A DNA stretch of 64,000 nucleotides, from contig NZ_CP045073.1 in assembly GCF_009301415.1 (NCBI RefSeq), positions 1,441,501 through 1,505,500 on the forward strand. Reading direction: 5' to 3'. The notes under the pieces are model-generated. The model did no database searches. It saw only the letters and a list, made by a program, of their open reading frames with translations, and was not told the DNA's origin. The position numbers and the translations under genes were made by a program. Positions 43,993 through 52,418 of the stretch are shown here, in pieces; within the stretch, counting starts at the first letter, position 1; every line of letters begins with the position of its first letter. The DNA comes from Paracoccus kondratievae. Lineage in GTDB: Bacteria > Pseudomonadota > Alphaproteobacteria > Rhodobacterales > Rhodobacteraceae.

Positions 43993-44613
43993 ATGGATAT
44001 CGAAGCCGTCCAAACCTCATATTCCCGCTGGGCCCCGGTCTATGACCGTACCTTTGGTGCCGTAACCAATATCGGGCGGCGGCGTGCGGTCGAATATATC
44101 AACAGCCGTGGTGGGACCGTGCTTGAGGTCGGCGTCGGCACCGGGCTGTCCCTGCCGCATTACAACCGTGACATGCGGGTGACCGGCATCGACTTTAGTC
44201 AGGACATGCTCGACAAGGCCATCGCCAAGGTGCAGCAGCAGGGTCTGACTCAGGTCGAAGAACTGCGGCAGATGGATGCGCGCAAGCTGGATTTTCCCGA
44301 CAACCATTTCGACACCGTGACGGCCATGCATGTCCTGTCCGTTGTTCCTGAGCCCGAGCGCGTGATGGCCGAGATTGCGCGGGTCTGCAAACCCGGCGGC
44401 CAGGTCGTCATCACCAATCACTTTGCCCGCGAAGATGGCACTCTGGCGCGGCTTGAACGGCTGTTTGCACCCTTGGCCAATACGATTGGCTGGCACTCGG
44501 ATTTCCGTATCGAGACGGTGCTGGGAGAGGAGTGCCTGACCCTGGAAGAGCGCCGTACCCTGCCGCCTCTGGGGATGATGACCTTTCTGGTGCTGGGCAA
44601 GCGTCTGGCCTAG
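43993..44613 (+). CDS. pmtA: phosphatidylethanolamine N-methyltransferase PmtA (Rhodobacter type)
   Basis: 206-residue SAM-dependent methyltransferase. Motif I is VLEVGVGTGLSLPHY, followed by VTGIDFSQDML and the acidic/aromatic FDTVTAMHVLSVVPEPERVM region. It resembles the Rhodobacter-type PmtA that methylates PE three times to phosphatidylcholine. The position nine bases after pssA, with an AAGGAA ribosome site, puts PS, PE and PC synthesis in a single operon. Ubiquinone/menaquinone methyltransferase is a weaker alternative. Confidence 0.88.
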   Translation: MDIEAVQTSYSRWAPVYDRTFGAVTNIGRRRAVEYINSRGGTVLEVGVGTGLSLPHYNRDMRVTGIDFSQDMLDKAIAKVQQQGLTQVEELRQMDARKLDFPDNHFDTVTAMHVLSVVPEPERVMAEIARVCKPGGQVVITNHFAREDGTLARLERLFAPLANTIGWHSDFRIETVLGEECLTLEERRTLPPLGMMTFLVLGKRLA

Positions 44614-44637
44614 GCGGGCGTCTTGCGGGCTGTGGGT

Positions 44638-45012
44638 ATGACGGCGAAAGAGGATATCTTTGACCGGCTTGGCCGTTCGGCGTTTCGCAGCCGCTTTCGC
44701 CTTGGTCAGAAAGAGCGCGCCTATGCCGAGGCCAAGGGCCGCGACACCATCGCCGCCCATGCCCGCGATTTCATCGCCGCAAGGCTGGCGCCTGCCCATC
44801 CGCGCAATGATGGCCGCCAGACGCCGATGCGCGGTCATCCGGTCTTTGTCGCCCAACATGCGACCGCCTGCTGCTGCCGCTCATGTCTCGAGAAATGGCA
44901 TCTCATTCCCCCCGGCCGGGCTCTTAGTCCCGACGAGCAGGCGCAGATCGTTGACTTGCTGATGTGCTGGATCGACCGCCAGATGACGGTCGATCCTCGC
45001 TCGCATTCGTAA
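44638..45012 (+). CDS. DUF4186 family protein
   Basis: 124-residue protein with the DUF4186 core: HPVFVAQHATACCCRSCLEKWHLIPPGRALSPDE. The Cys-Cys-Cys-x-x-Cys and His residues suggest a metal-binding or nucleic-acid-binding fold; function unknown. The ATG at 44638 is preferred over an in-frame TTG at 44623. It lies 24 bp after pmtA in the same direction and ends eight bases before the convergent EutH-family gene. Confidence 0.82.
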   Translation: MTAKEDIFDRLGRSAFRSRFRLGQKERAYAEAKGRDTIAAHARDFIAARLAPAHPRNDGRQTPMRGHPVFVAQHATACCCRSCLEKWHLIPPGRALSPDEQAQIVDLLMCWIDRQMTVDPRSHS

Positions 45013-45020
45013 GGGCCCGC

Positions 45021-46226
45021 TTAGAGCTTGGCCCCGTTCATGACGGTCTTTTGCCGGGTCTGCGAATTCAGGATCCACAGTGCCAGGGCAAAGCCGGTGA
45101 TCCCCCCGGCCAGTTTGCCCAAAAGCAGGGGCAGGATGATCGTCGGCTGGAAATTCGCCGAGAACGCCAGATGGTCACCGAACATGAAGGCCCCGCAGAC
45201 CGCGAATGAGATGACCAGCACCTTGTCGCGCGGCGGCATTTCCTTGATCAGCCGGAACATCGCCAGCACATTGGCCGAGGCTGCCAGCAGGCCCGCCGTT
45301 CCCGCCGATGACAGGCCAAGCCGTGCGCCAGCCCATTGCATGGGCTTTTGCAGGAAATGGTTCAGCATCCAGACCATCGGGAATGCGCCGCTTAGCATGA
45401 TGCCGATATAGCCCGCGATTTCCAGCGCGCGGAACTGATCCTCGGCATCGGCGATGATCGGGGCAAAGCCCCAATGGCCGAACAGCCAGGTAAAGACGCT
45501 GGTGAAATACTCAACGATGGAAAACACCAGAACCATTGTGATTGCTGCATACATAAGCCGGCCAAAATCCAGAAACAGCCGGATCATCAAAGCTGGAAAC
45601 AGCTTCAGCCCCGCCGCCAGTACCCCGCAAAAGACGATAAGCGGCGCAATATTGGCCAAGACCTGCCCGGTCCCCAACGCAAGCTGATAACTGGCCGGGC
45701 CGGTCGCCTCGATCTCGGGGCGGATGGCGACCTGCATCAGCTCCAGCGCAAGGCATGAGGTCAGCACCCCGACCGGGATCGACAAGAGCCCGCACATGAT
45801 GCCGACGGCCATGTATTGGTGATCCTCTTTGTCGAGCATCGCCAGCCCGACCGGGATCGTGAAGATGATCGTTGCCCCGGCCATAAAGCCGGTGATCGAG
45901 GCCATGATCCAGCCCTCGGGTGATTGGGCAAGCGCCTTGGCCAGCTGATAGCCGCCCATGTCCACCGCGATAAGCGAGGTGGCAGCCATGGCCGGATCAG
46001 CGTTGACGGACTGAAAGACCGGTCCGATCACCGCATCCACAAAGGCCGACAGATAGGGGATCGAGGCCATGATCCCCGCGACCGGAATAAAGATGTGGCC
46101 GATGGCGTGCAGCCCGGCGCTGAATTCCCGTCCAAGCGGGCTTTCGCTGTCGATGATCGAGGCGATTGCCCCGATCACGGCCGACGCCATGATGATGTAG
46201 ATGACGAATGTCCCGATATGGGCCAT
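45021..46226 (-). CDS. eutH: EutH-family permease (ethanolamine or related compound)
   Basis: 401-residue inner-membrane protein with about ten hydrophobic segments. The family pattern is visible in ATSLIAVDMGGYQLAKALA, IFTIPVGLAMLDKEDHQYMAVGIMCGL, GAFPMVWMLNHFLQKPM and AVCGAFMFGDHLAFSAN, matching the E. coli EutH protein along its length. In eut operons EutH imports ethanolamine at low pH. No eut lyase genes occur here; instead it follows an oxidase and a dehydrogenase leftward, so its substrate may be another amino-alcohol or polyol. An AGGAAA ribosome site precedes it. Confidence 0.85.
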   Translation of the reverse strand: MAHIGTFVIYIIMASAVIGAIASIIDSESPLGREFSAGLHAIGHIFIPVAGIMASIPYLSAFVDAVIGPVFQSVNADPAMAATSLIAVDMGGYQLAKALAQSPEGWIMASITGFMAGATIIFTIPVGLAMLDKEDHQYMAVGIMCGLLSIPVGVLTSCLALELMQVAIRPEIEATGPASYQLALGTGQVLANIAPLIVFCGVLAAGLKLFPALMIRLFLDFGRLMYAAITMVLVFSIVEYFTSVFTWLFGHWGFAPIIADAEDQFRALEIAGYIGIMLSGAFPMVWMLNHFLQKPMQWAGARLGLSSAGTAGLLAASANVLAMFRLIKEMPPRDKVLVISFAVCGAFMFGDHLAFSANFQPTIILPLLLGKLAGGITGFALALWILNSQTRQKTVMNGAKL

Positions 46227-46284
46227 GTTTCCTTTCCCCTCCCTTTGGGAATGGGCGGGTCTCCCCTCCCGCCCGTTCGTGCTG

Positions 46285-47559
46285 TCAGCGGAAAAGCTGG
46301 CTCAGATGGTCGTTGAGATAGATCCCCTGCGGGTCCAGCTTGCGGCGCAGTGCGCGAAACTCATTGGCGCGCGGATAGATTTCGGTCACGTCCTCGCCGG
46401 TCAGGAAATGCATTTTTCCCCAATGCGGCCGGGCGCCGTAATCGCGCAGGATGCGGTCCACCGCGCGCAGATAGTCCCAGTAGTCCTTTCCCGGCTCGCC
46501 CGAGACCGAGACGGTCACGCTGTCCTGCTGGTAAAACGGGCTCATCCATGCCTTGTCCCCGGCGGTAAAGCGGTATTCGACCGGATAGATCGCCTCGGGG
46601 AAGGATTCGAGCATCAGCCTGCGCACTGCCCGCATCGCATCCTTGCCGTGCTGACGCGGCACCGCATACTCCAGTTCGTGAAAATTCGCGATATATTCAA
46701 TGGGATACACGTCAGAACTATAGGCGACCTTTTCTAATCCGGCCTCAAAGGGCTGATCATCCGAGATGTCCATAACCTTCATCTCGCAGACATCGGTGGT
46801 GCGACCGGTCTTTGAGGTCCCCGAGGTGTCGGGCAGGCAATAGCAATGCCGGCTTTCCTCATAGGGGCACCAGAAAAAGCTGAAATGACGATGCTTTTCG
46901 GCCAGCTCGTCATGCATATCCATCGCGGCTTCGAAATCTTCGCGCCAGATCCTTTCGCGCAGGTTGTAGCTGTCGCGAAGTTGCAGCGTCATTTCCGAAA
47001 TAGCGCCCAGCACCCCCAGCGACACGCGTGAGGCAAGCAGCAGGTCGGGCGTGCTTTCGTCAACCGTCAGGATCGAACCATCCGGTTGCACAAGTTTCAT
47101 CCCGACGATTGCATCGGCAAGGACAGGCAGCCGCGCACCAGTGCCATGCGTACCGGTGGTCAGCGCCCCCGCCAGCGCCTGACTGTCGATATCACCCTGG
47201 TTGATCATCGACAGGCCCTCGGCCTTCAGCACCTTGACCAGCTCGTTGATCGTGGTGCCGGCGGCGGCGGTGACGCGGCGCTTGTCATGGTCGATATGTT
47301 TGACGCCCTTCATATTGGCCAGCGTCAGATGCAGACCGCTGGTCAGGGCGACGGGGGTAAAGCTATGGCCCGAACCCGCGACACGCACATTCATACCCTT
47401 GCCTGCGGCCTCGGCGATCAGGGCGCAAAGTTCATCCTCGCTTGTCGGGGCTGCGCGGGCGGCACGGACGCAGGATTGGTTGCCAACCCAGTTGCGCCAA
47501 TGCGCATGGTCGAGCCCGAAATCGTTGACGGTCATTCCATGCGATGAGGTATGTGTCAT
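46285..47559 (-). CDS. FAD-linked sugar-lactone/alditol oxidase (D-arabinono-1,4-lactone oxidase family)
   Basis: 424-residue VAO-type flavoprotein. The FAD domain (1-190) contains VRVAGSGHSFTPVA, whose His is the usual covalent FAD attachment site, and LAGALTTGTHGTGA. The C-terminal ALO domain ends with the substrate motif RPHWGKMH and NEFRALRRKLDPQGIYLNDHL. Relatives oxidise aldonolactones or alditols with O2 or an electron acceptor. The exact substrate is unknown. It lies 27 bp downstream of the dehydrogenase gene and 58 bp before the permease, in one leftward operon. Confidence 0.87.
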   Translation of the reverse strand: MTHTSSHGMTVNDFGLDHAHWRNWVGNQSCVRAARAAPTSEDELCALIAEAAGKGMNVRVAGSGHSFTPVALTSGLHLTLANMKGVKHIDHDKRRVTAAAGTTINELVKVLKAEGLSMINQGDIDSQALAGALTTGTHGTGARLPVLADAIVGMKLVQPDGSILTVDESTPDLLLASRVSLGVLGAISEMTLQLRDSYNLRERIWREDFEAAMDMHDELAEKHRHFSFFWCPYEESRHCYCLPDTSGTSKTGRTTDVCEMKVMDISDDQPFEAGLEKVAYSSDVYPIEYIANFHELEYAVPRQHGKDAMRAVRRLMLESFPEAIYPVEYRFTAGDKAWMSPFYQQDSVTVSVSGEPGKDYWDYLRAVDRILRDYGARPHWGKMHFLTGEDVTEIYPRANEFRALRRKLDPQGIYLNDHLSQLFR

Positions 47560-47586
47560 CCTGTTGTTTCCCTGTCGTTTTTTGGT

Positions 47587-48354
47587 TCATATTGCGGTAT
47601 AGGCATTGTCGGCAAAGATATGTGCGCCGTTCACAAAGCTTGAGTCGTCGCTCGCCAGGAACAGTGCCGCCTTGGCGACCTCATCAGGACGGCACAGCCG
47701 TCCCTGCGCCGCGGCAATCGCCTCTTCCGAGACATCGACGCCGTGTTGTTTCAGCAAGTCGATCTCGCGCAGGCCATGGGCGGTGGCGATAAAGCCCGGG
47801 CAGACGGCGTTCGAGCGGATGTTTCTGTCGCGGAACTCGACCGCAAGGGCACGGGCAAACATGTGGCAGGCGCCCTTGCTGGTGCAATAAAGCACCTCCA
47901 TCGGCGTGCCGACCACTGCCGAGATCGACGAGGTACAGATCACGCTGCCTCCGCCCGCTGCGATCATGCCGGGCAGCACCGCCTTGGTGACGAGGAACAT
48001 GCTTTTCACGTTCACCGCCATGATGCGGTCCCATTCCTCTTCGCTGGTCTCAAGAAAGGGCAGGGCGGCCAGAATGCCGGCGTGATTCATCAGGACGGTA
48101 ATCGCGCCGAAAGCGGCTTCGACCGTTTCAACCGCGCGCTGCACCTGCGCCGCGTCCGAGACATCGGCGGGCGCAAAGATCGCCTCATACCCCTGATCAC
48201 GCAGCTGCTGTGCCACGGCCTCACCCTGACTTTGCGGCAGATCGACGATGCCGACCTTTGCGCCCTCGGCGGCGAAAAGCTCGGATGCGGCCAGCCCGCA
48301 GCCTCCGGCTCCTCCGGTGATCAGGGCAACCTTGCCTGTCAATCGTCGCGTCAC
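47587..48354 (-). CDS. short-chain dehydrogenase/reductase
   Basis: 255-residue classical SDR. The NAD-binding motif is TGGAGGCG, the Asp in VGIVDLP suggests NAD(H) preference, and the catalytic YxxxK is YCTSK with Ser in TSSISA. The structural NNAG motif is NHAG here. The start is GTG, supported by an AAGGAGG ribosome site six bases upstream. It probably oxidises an alcohol or polyol in the same pathway as the oxidase downstream. First gene of the leftward operon. Confidence 0.9.
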   Translation of the reverse strand: MTRRLTGKVALITGGAGGCGLAASELFAAEGAKVGIVDLPQSQGEAVAQQLRDQGYEAIFAPADVSDAAQVQRAVETVEAAFGAITVLMNHAGILAALPFLETSEEEWDRIMAVNVKSMFLVTKAVLPGMIAAGGGSVICTSSISAVVGTPMEVLYCTSKGACHMFARALAVEFRDRNIRSNAVCPGFIATAHGLREIDLLKQHGVDVSEEAIAAAQGRLCRPDEVAKAALFLASDDSSFVNGAHIFADNAYTAI

Positions 48355-48506
48355 ATGATCCTCCTTGGCCGGGACTTGCCTGTCCGGCCTGTTTCTGCGT
48401 CAATAAAGCTTATGGGTCCGGCCTCCTCCTTGGCCGGATAGGGAGAGCCTAGGACGCCGGGGATGATTTTCCATATGGCGAAAGTTATACGCGCCGGGGC
48501 AGGCCG
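48355..48506. promoter_or_regulatory. divergent promoter region of the SDR operon and LuxR gene with duplicated leader block
   Basis: TCCTCCTTGGCCGG occurs at 48359-48372 and again at 48424-48437; a second word, GTCCGGCCT, is at 48382-48390 and 48417-48425. The first copy contains the ribosome site of the SDR gene on the minus strand. The duplication may be a chance leader expansion or a set of regulator half-sites. Confidence 0.4.
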
Positions 48507-49310
48507 GTGATTGCAGAGCAATTTTCCGGTGCCGTTGCCGGCCTGATCGAAAAGGCGGGCGTTGCGGATTATGGCGCGGCGCTGGACCGGCTGGCCTCTT
48601 GCGCGGCCGGTTTCGACATGAGCTGCGCCTTTGCCTTTAGTACCGGCCATGCGCCGGTGGTCATCCATGACGGTTATTCCGAAACGGTGGACCGGCGCGC
48701 GCTGCGCAGCTATCTGCGCGGGGCCTATCTGCTGGACCCGTTCTATCAGGCCAGCGTTTCGGCCGGGGCCGAGGGGCTATGGCGTATGCGCGAGCTGGCC
48801 CCGGACCAGTTCTATGATTCCGATTTCGCCTGGTCGCGCGAGGTCCATCCCTGCATCTCGGATGAGGCGGGCACGCTGGTCGAGGAAATCGGCTTTGTCA
48901 TCCCGCTGCCCGACGGTTTCGGCGCGACCTATTCGCTGATGCGCAATCGCGGAGGCCAGCCCTTTGACGCGGCAGAGTTTCAGCGGTTGCGCGCCATGCT
49001 ACCCATTCTTGCCGCCAGTCTGCGCCAGCATTGGGCGCTGATCTCTGGCGGGGCGGGTGGCATGGCGGGCCTGCCGGCGCGTCCGGTCGCCGAGCGGGTC
49101 TTTCATGAGGTTTTCGGAGATCAGCTGACGCCTGCGCAATATGCAGTGGCCAAGCTGATCCTGCGCGGCCACAGCAGCCTGTCGATTGCCGAAAACCTTG
49201 GCATCACCGAGGGCACGGTCAAGATTCACCGTTCAAACATCTATCGCCGGCTGGGGATCTCCAGTCAGGGCGAGCTGTTTCAGCGATTTATCAACCACCT
49301 TGCCGATTGA
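48507..49310 (+). CDS. LuxR-family transcriptional regulator
   Basis: 267-residue regulator. The N-terminal 185 residues form an alpha/beta sensor domain resembling GAF/autoinducer-type folds but without the conserved acyl-homoserine-lactone residues that I can recognise. The C-terminal LuxR helix-turn-helix is clear (LTPAQYAVAKLILRGHSSLS and ITEGTVKIHRSNIYRRLGI). It begins with GTG. It is divergent from the SDR-oxidase-EutH operon and is the likely regulator of it. No LuxI-type synthase lies in the window. Confidence 0.85.
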   Translation: MIAEQFSGAVAGLIEKAGVADYGAALDRLASCAAGFDMSCAFAFSTGHAPVVIHDGYSETVDRRALRSYLRGAYLLDPFYQASVSAGAEGLWRMRELAPDQFYDSDFAWSREVHPCISDEAGTLVEEIGFVIPLPDGFGATYSLMRNRGGQPFDAAEFQRLRAMLPILAASLRQHWALISGGAGGMAGLPARPVAERVFHEVFGDQLTPAQYAVAKLILRGHSSLSIAENLGITEGTVKIHRSNIYRRLGISSQGELFQRFINHLAD

Positions 49311-49372
49311 GCCTGCGTCCGTAAGCAGGGGCAGGGGACGGCCCGGGTGATCCGGACCGCCACGGCTGTTGT

Positions 49373-50017
49373 TCAGTCGATGATGGTCGCCTCGGTCGCT
49401 GCGCGAAGATCGGCCTCGCTGACGCCATCGGCCAGTTCGACCAGCTTCAGCCCGCCCGGCACCACGTCCAGCACACCGAGGTTGGTGATGATCCGGTCCA
49501 CGACCCCTTTGCCGGTCAGGGGCAGGGTGCATTCGCGCAGCACCTTGGATTCACCGGCTTTGTTGGTGTGGTCCATCACGACGACCACGCGGCCGACCCC
49601 GGCGACGAGGTCCATCGCGCCGCCCATCCCCTTGACCAGCTTGCCGGGGATCATCCAGTTCGCCAGATCGCCGTTCTCGGCCACTTCCATCGCGCCAAGG
49701 ATCGCCATGGCGATCTTGCCGCCACGGATCATCGCAAAGCTCTCGGCGCTGTCGAAATAGGCGGTTTGCGGCAGTTCGGTCACCGTCTGCTTGCCGGCGT
49801 TGATCAGATCGGGGTCCTCTTCGCCCTCATAGGGAAAGGGGCCGATCCCCAACATGCCGTTTTCCGATTGCAGCGTCACATGTACGCCTTCGGGAATAAA
49901 GTTCGCGACCAGTGTCGGAATGCCGATCCCAAGGTTCACATACCAGCCGTCCTGCAGCTCTTTTGCCGCGCGGGCAGCCATCTGGTTGCGGTCCCAGCCC
50001 TTGATTTCGCCGGCCAT
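49373..50017 (-). CDS. scoB: succinyl-CoA:3-ketoacid CoA-transferase subunit B
   Basis: 214-residue beta subunit. The catalytic glutamate that forms the glutamyl-CoA intermediate is Glu52 in [18 protein letters not shown] and the C-terminal ADLRAATEA are typical. The enzyme moves CoA from succinyl-CoA to acetoacetate; the 3-oxoadipate enzyme PcaIJ is similar and cannot be fully excluded. The ATG at 50017 overlapping the scoA stop is chosen; a GTG just upstream is possible. Confidence 0.92.
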   Translation of the reverse strand: MAGEIKGWDRNQMAARAAKELQDGWYVNLGIGIPTLVANFIPEGVHVTLQSENGMLGIGPFPYEGEEDPDLINAGKQTVTELPQTAYFDSAESFAMIRGGKIAMAILGAMEVAENGDLANWMIPGKLVKGMGGAMDLVAGVGRVVVVMDHTNKAGESKVLRECTLPLTGKGVVDRIITNLGVLDVVPGGLKLVELADGVSEADLRAATEATIID

Positions 50018-50730
50018 CACGCGGTCTCCTTCTTGCGAGTCGTGCGTTGCTCGATGCGTTTTTCGTGCTGGCCCTGAATCAGGCGGTGCACATAGATGCC
50101 GGGCAGGTGGATGTGGTCGGGGTCAAGGCTGCCGGTCGGCACGATTTCCTCGACCTCGCAGATGCAGATGCGGCCACATTTCGCCGCCGGCACGTTGAAG
50201 TTCCGCGCCGTCTTGCGAAAGATCACATTGCCCGACTCATCCGCTTTCCAGCCCTTGACGATGGCAAGGTCGGCGACGATTGCGCGTTCAAGGATATAGG
50301 TCTCGCCGTCGAATTCCTTATGCTCTTTGCCCTCGGCAACAACAGTGCCGACGCCAGTGCGGGTGTAGAAACCGGGAATGCCAGCGCCACCGGCGCGCAT
50401 GCGCTCGGCCAAGGTGCCCTGCGGGTTGAACTCAAGCTCCAGCTCGCCGGAAAGATACTGGCGCATGAACTCGGCATTCTCGCCGACATAGGATGAGATC
50501 ATCTTGCGAATCTGCCGCGAATCCAATAGCTTACCGAGGCCAAACCCGTCCACGCCGCAGTTGTTGCTGGCAATCGTCAGGTCCTTGGTCCCGGCCTGCA
50601 AGATCGCTTCGATAAGCAGTTCAGGGATGCCGCAAAGCCCGAAACCGCCGGCCGCGATGAACATTCCGTCCTGCAATAACCCGTCCAGCGCCGCCGCCGC
50701 GCTGGGGTAAATCTTGTTTGATCCTGTCAT
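50017..50730 (-). CDS. scoA: succinyl-CoA:3-ketoacid CoA-transferase subunit A
   Basis: 237-residue alpha subunit with the CoA-binding glycine-rich segment [13 protein letters not shown] near residue 26 and [15 protein letters not shown]. It forms the active CoA-transferase with ScoB and overlaps its gene by one base. In Rhodobacterales this enzyme recovers acetoacetyl-CoA, for example during polyhydroxybutyrate or leucine breakdown. It is divergent from a PAS-LuxR regulator. Confidence 0.92.
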   Translation of the reverse strand: MTGSNKIYPSAAAALDGLLQDGMFIAAGGFGLCGIPELLIEAILQAGTKDLTIASNNCGVDGFGLGKLLDSRQIRKMISSYVGENAEFMRQYLSGELELEFNPQGTLAERMRAGGAGIPGFYTRTGVGTVVAEGKEHKEFDGETYILERAIVADLAIVKGWKADESGNVIFRKTARNFNVPAAKCGRICICEVEEIVPTGSLDPDHIHLPGIYVHRLIQGQHEKRIEQRTTRKKETA

Positions 50731-50856
50731 GAGTGCGCCTCGATCCGTTGATCCTCCCGACGGGCGCGGATGGTTTCCTCCCCGTCAAGAAGAACCTGTC
50801 GCATGGACGGTTAATGCTCTATCCGTAGGAATACGTATATCGATAGGTATCCGCCC
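50731..50856. promoter_or_regulatory. divergent promoter region scoA / PAS-LuxR gene
   Basis: Contains a repeated word TAGGAAT (50826-50832) and TAGGTAT (50844-50850), 18 bp apart, within a sequence with TACGTA and ATCGAT palindromes, next to the regulator ATG. This is a plausible autoregulatory or scoAB control site. Confidence 0.4.
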
Positions 50857-51450
50857 ATGCAGCAGAAACCCCGCTGGCAGCACCTGGCCCGCGATTACGA
50901 CAGTCTGGGCTTTCAGAATGCACCCGATGCGACGCTGGTGCTGGCCGAGCGGGTGATCGTCCGGGCCAGCATGATGGTCGAAAAGGTCTTTGGCTGGCGC
51001 CCGCAAGAGCTTGAGGGGCAATCCATGCGCTGCCTCTATCCCGGTGAGACGGATTTTGAGCTAGTGGGCGAGCGGGCGCGGCGCGCGATGCAAGAGCAGC
51101 CGTTTTATCATGATGAGCGTTTCATGCGCCGCAAGGAGGGGCAGATCGTCTGGATGGAGGGTCGGGGCCGGACCCTTGATCAAAACGATCCGCACCGGCT
51201 GGCGATCTGGACATACCGGCCGCTGGACCCGTCTTTGGACTCGGCCCTTGGCGCGGCAAGTCTGCTGACTGCGACTGAAAAGCGCATCGCCGGTTATCTG
51301 GTCAACGGCTTTACCAGCAAAGAGATCGCCAAGTCGTTGAACTGTTCGCCGCGCACGGTCGAAGTGCATCGGGCAAACATGATCCGCAAGATGGGCGTGA
51401 GGAACAGTTTCGAACTGGTCCGCAGGTTGCTGGACAACGGCACAGGATAA
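50857..51450 (+). CDS. PAS-domain LuxR-type transcriptional regulator
   Basis: 197-residue regulator. Residues about 15-120 form a PAS-like sensor (NAPDATLVLAERVIVRAS, VFGWRPQELEGQSMRCLYP, EGQIVWMEGRGRTL). The LuxR helix-turn-helix (about 133-190) reads LTATEKRIAGYLVNGFTSKE and SPRTVEVHRANMIRKMGV. It is divergent from scoAB and likely controls it; the signal it senses is unknown. The PAS core is short, so the ligand may be a small cofactor or metabolite. Confidence 0.86.
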   Translation: MQQKPRWQHLARDYDSLGFQNAPDATLVLAERVIVRASMMVEKVFGWRPQELEGQSMRCLYPGETDFELVGERARRAMQEQPFYHDERFMRRKEGQIVWMEGRGRTLDQNDPHRLAIWTYRPLDPSLDSALGAASLLTATEKRIAGYLVNGFTSKEIAKSLNCSPRTVEVHRANMIRKMGVRNSFELVRRLLDNGTG

Positions 51451-51676
51451 AGTAAACTCAGTAATTTACACGGGAAATGTAACACAATTTCGAGTTTCAG
51501 GAATGGATTTAATTTACATAATCTTGGTTATCAGGTAATTGCTGCCGGCAGGCATCGCAACGTCTGCGCGCCCTTCCGCGGTTTGACGGCGCCGCATCTC
51601 TCTGATGCGGGTCGCGGCGACCTTGCGGCCCGCGCAGGCTTCCCCTACATCATGGAGAACAGTGAAAGGACCAGCC
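51451..51676. promoter_or_regulatory. AT-rich upstream region of bolA-grxD
   Basis: About 226 bp without a gene. The first 90 bp are AT-rich, with TTACA (51466-51470) facing TGTAA (51478-51482) and another AATTTACATAATC near 51,511-51,523. These share the TTTACA/TGTAAA words of the inverted repeat before DUF2852 (10628-10652). The bolA promoter must lie here. Confidence 0.4.
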
Positions 51677-51919
51677 ATGGCGATGGAAGCCCAGGATATC
51701 GAAGCCCTGATCCGCGCTGCATTTCCGCACGCCAAGATCACCATCACCGACCTAGCCGGAGACGGAAATCACTATGCCGCAGAAGTGATCGACGAAAGCT
51801 TCCGCGGCCAGAACCGCGTGCAACAGCAACGCGCCGTCTACGCTGCGCTGCGCGGCCATATGGATGGCCCGAACGGCGCGCTGCATGCGCTTGCCCTGAC
51901 CACGAAAGCCCCTGATTGA
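51677..51919 (+). CDS. bolA: BolA-family protein (IbaG/BolA2-like)
   Basis: 80-residue BolA-fold protein. BolA proteins bind monothiol glutaredoxins through a shared [2Fe-2S] cluster and influence iron and stress responses. The family core is [19 protein letters not shown] and [17 protein letters not shown], and the C-terminal His is in LHALALTT. The position normally occupied by His in the V-x-x-H-R segment of BolA1-type proteins is Gln here (QQR), as in IbaG-type proteins. The start is the ATG at 51677 after AAAGGA. It lies 52 bp before grxD, its likely partner. Confidence 0.9.
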   Translation: MAMEAQDIEALIRAAFPHAKITITDLAGDGNHYAAEVIDESFRGQNRVQQQRAVYAALRGHMDGPNGALHALALTTKAPD

Positions 51920-51971
51920 GAAGCAACCGCAGGCGTCGCGGCTATGCGACGCTTCAGGAAGGACCAGCAGA

Positions 51972-52334
51972 ATGACCGATGCGCGCCAGCAGATTCAGGA
52001 AACGATCGACGCAAATGACGTCGTCCTGTTCATGAAAGGAACCAAGGAGATGCCGCAATGCGGCTTCTCAAGCCGCGTCGCTGGGGTGTTGAATTATATG
52101 AACGTCCAGTATCGGGACGTGAACGTCCTTGCTGACGAAGGTATCCGTCAGGGTATCAAGGACTTTTCCGACTGGCCGACGATTCCCCAGCTTTACGTCA
52201 AGGGCGAGTTTGTCGGCGGCTGCGACATCGTCACCGAAATGACCCTGTCGGGTGAGCTGGATCAGCTCTTTGACAAGGCCGGCGTCGTCTATGACAAGGA
52301 TGCCGCCAACCGTATCCGCGAGGCGAACGCCTGA
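51972..52334 (+). CDS. grxD: monothiol glutaredoxin Grx4/GrxD (CGFS type)
   Basis: 120-residue monothiol glutaredoxin. The CGFS active site is at residues 30-33, followed by [20 protein letters not shown] with the cis-Pro and glutathione-binding residues. It carries and delivers [2Fe-2S] clusters and pairs with BolA, whose gene lies upstream in the same operon. An unusually long terminator hairpin follows. Confidence 0.95.
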   Translation: MTDARQQIQETIDANDVVLFMKGTKEMPQCGFSSRVAGVLNYMNVQYRDVNVLADEGIRQGIKDFSDWPTIPQLYVKGEFVGGCDIVTEMTLSGELDQLFDKAGVVYDKDAANRIREANA

Positions 52335-52354
52335 CCACGGGTCACCGGACCGCA

Positions 52355-52392
52355 AAAGGAAAAGACCCCGCACCCGCGGGGTCTTTTCCTTT
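52355..52392. terminator. long bidirectional intrinsic terminator
   Basis: Two perfect 17-nt arms (52355-52371 and 52376-52392) enclose an ACCC loop. Both arms end in A/T-rich stretches that supply a U tract in either direction. It separates convergent grxD and the holin-superfamily gene. Confidence 0.9.
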
Positions 52393-52418
52393 CAAATCAG
52401 TATATTTTGGGCAAGATT

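Noticed and set aside
48507..49310. Acyl-homoserine-lactone quorum-sensing receptor
   Set aside because: No LuxI-type synthase in the window and the conserved lactone-pocket residues are not recognisable; better called a LuxR-type regulator of unknown ligand.
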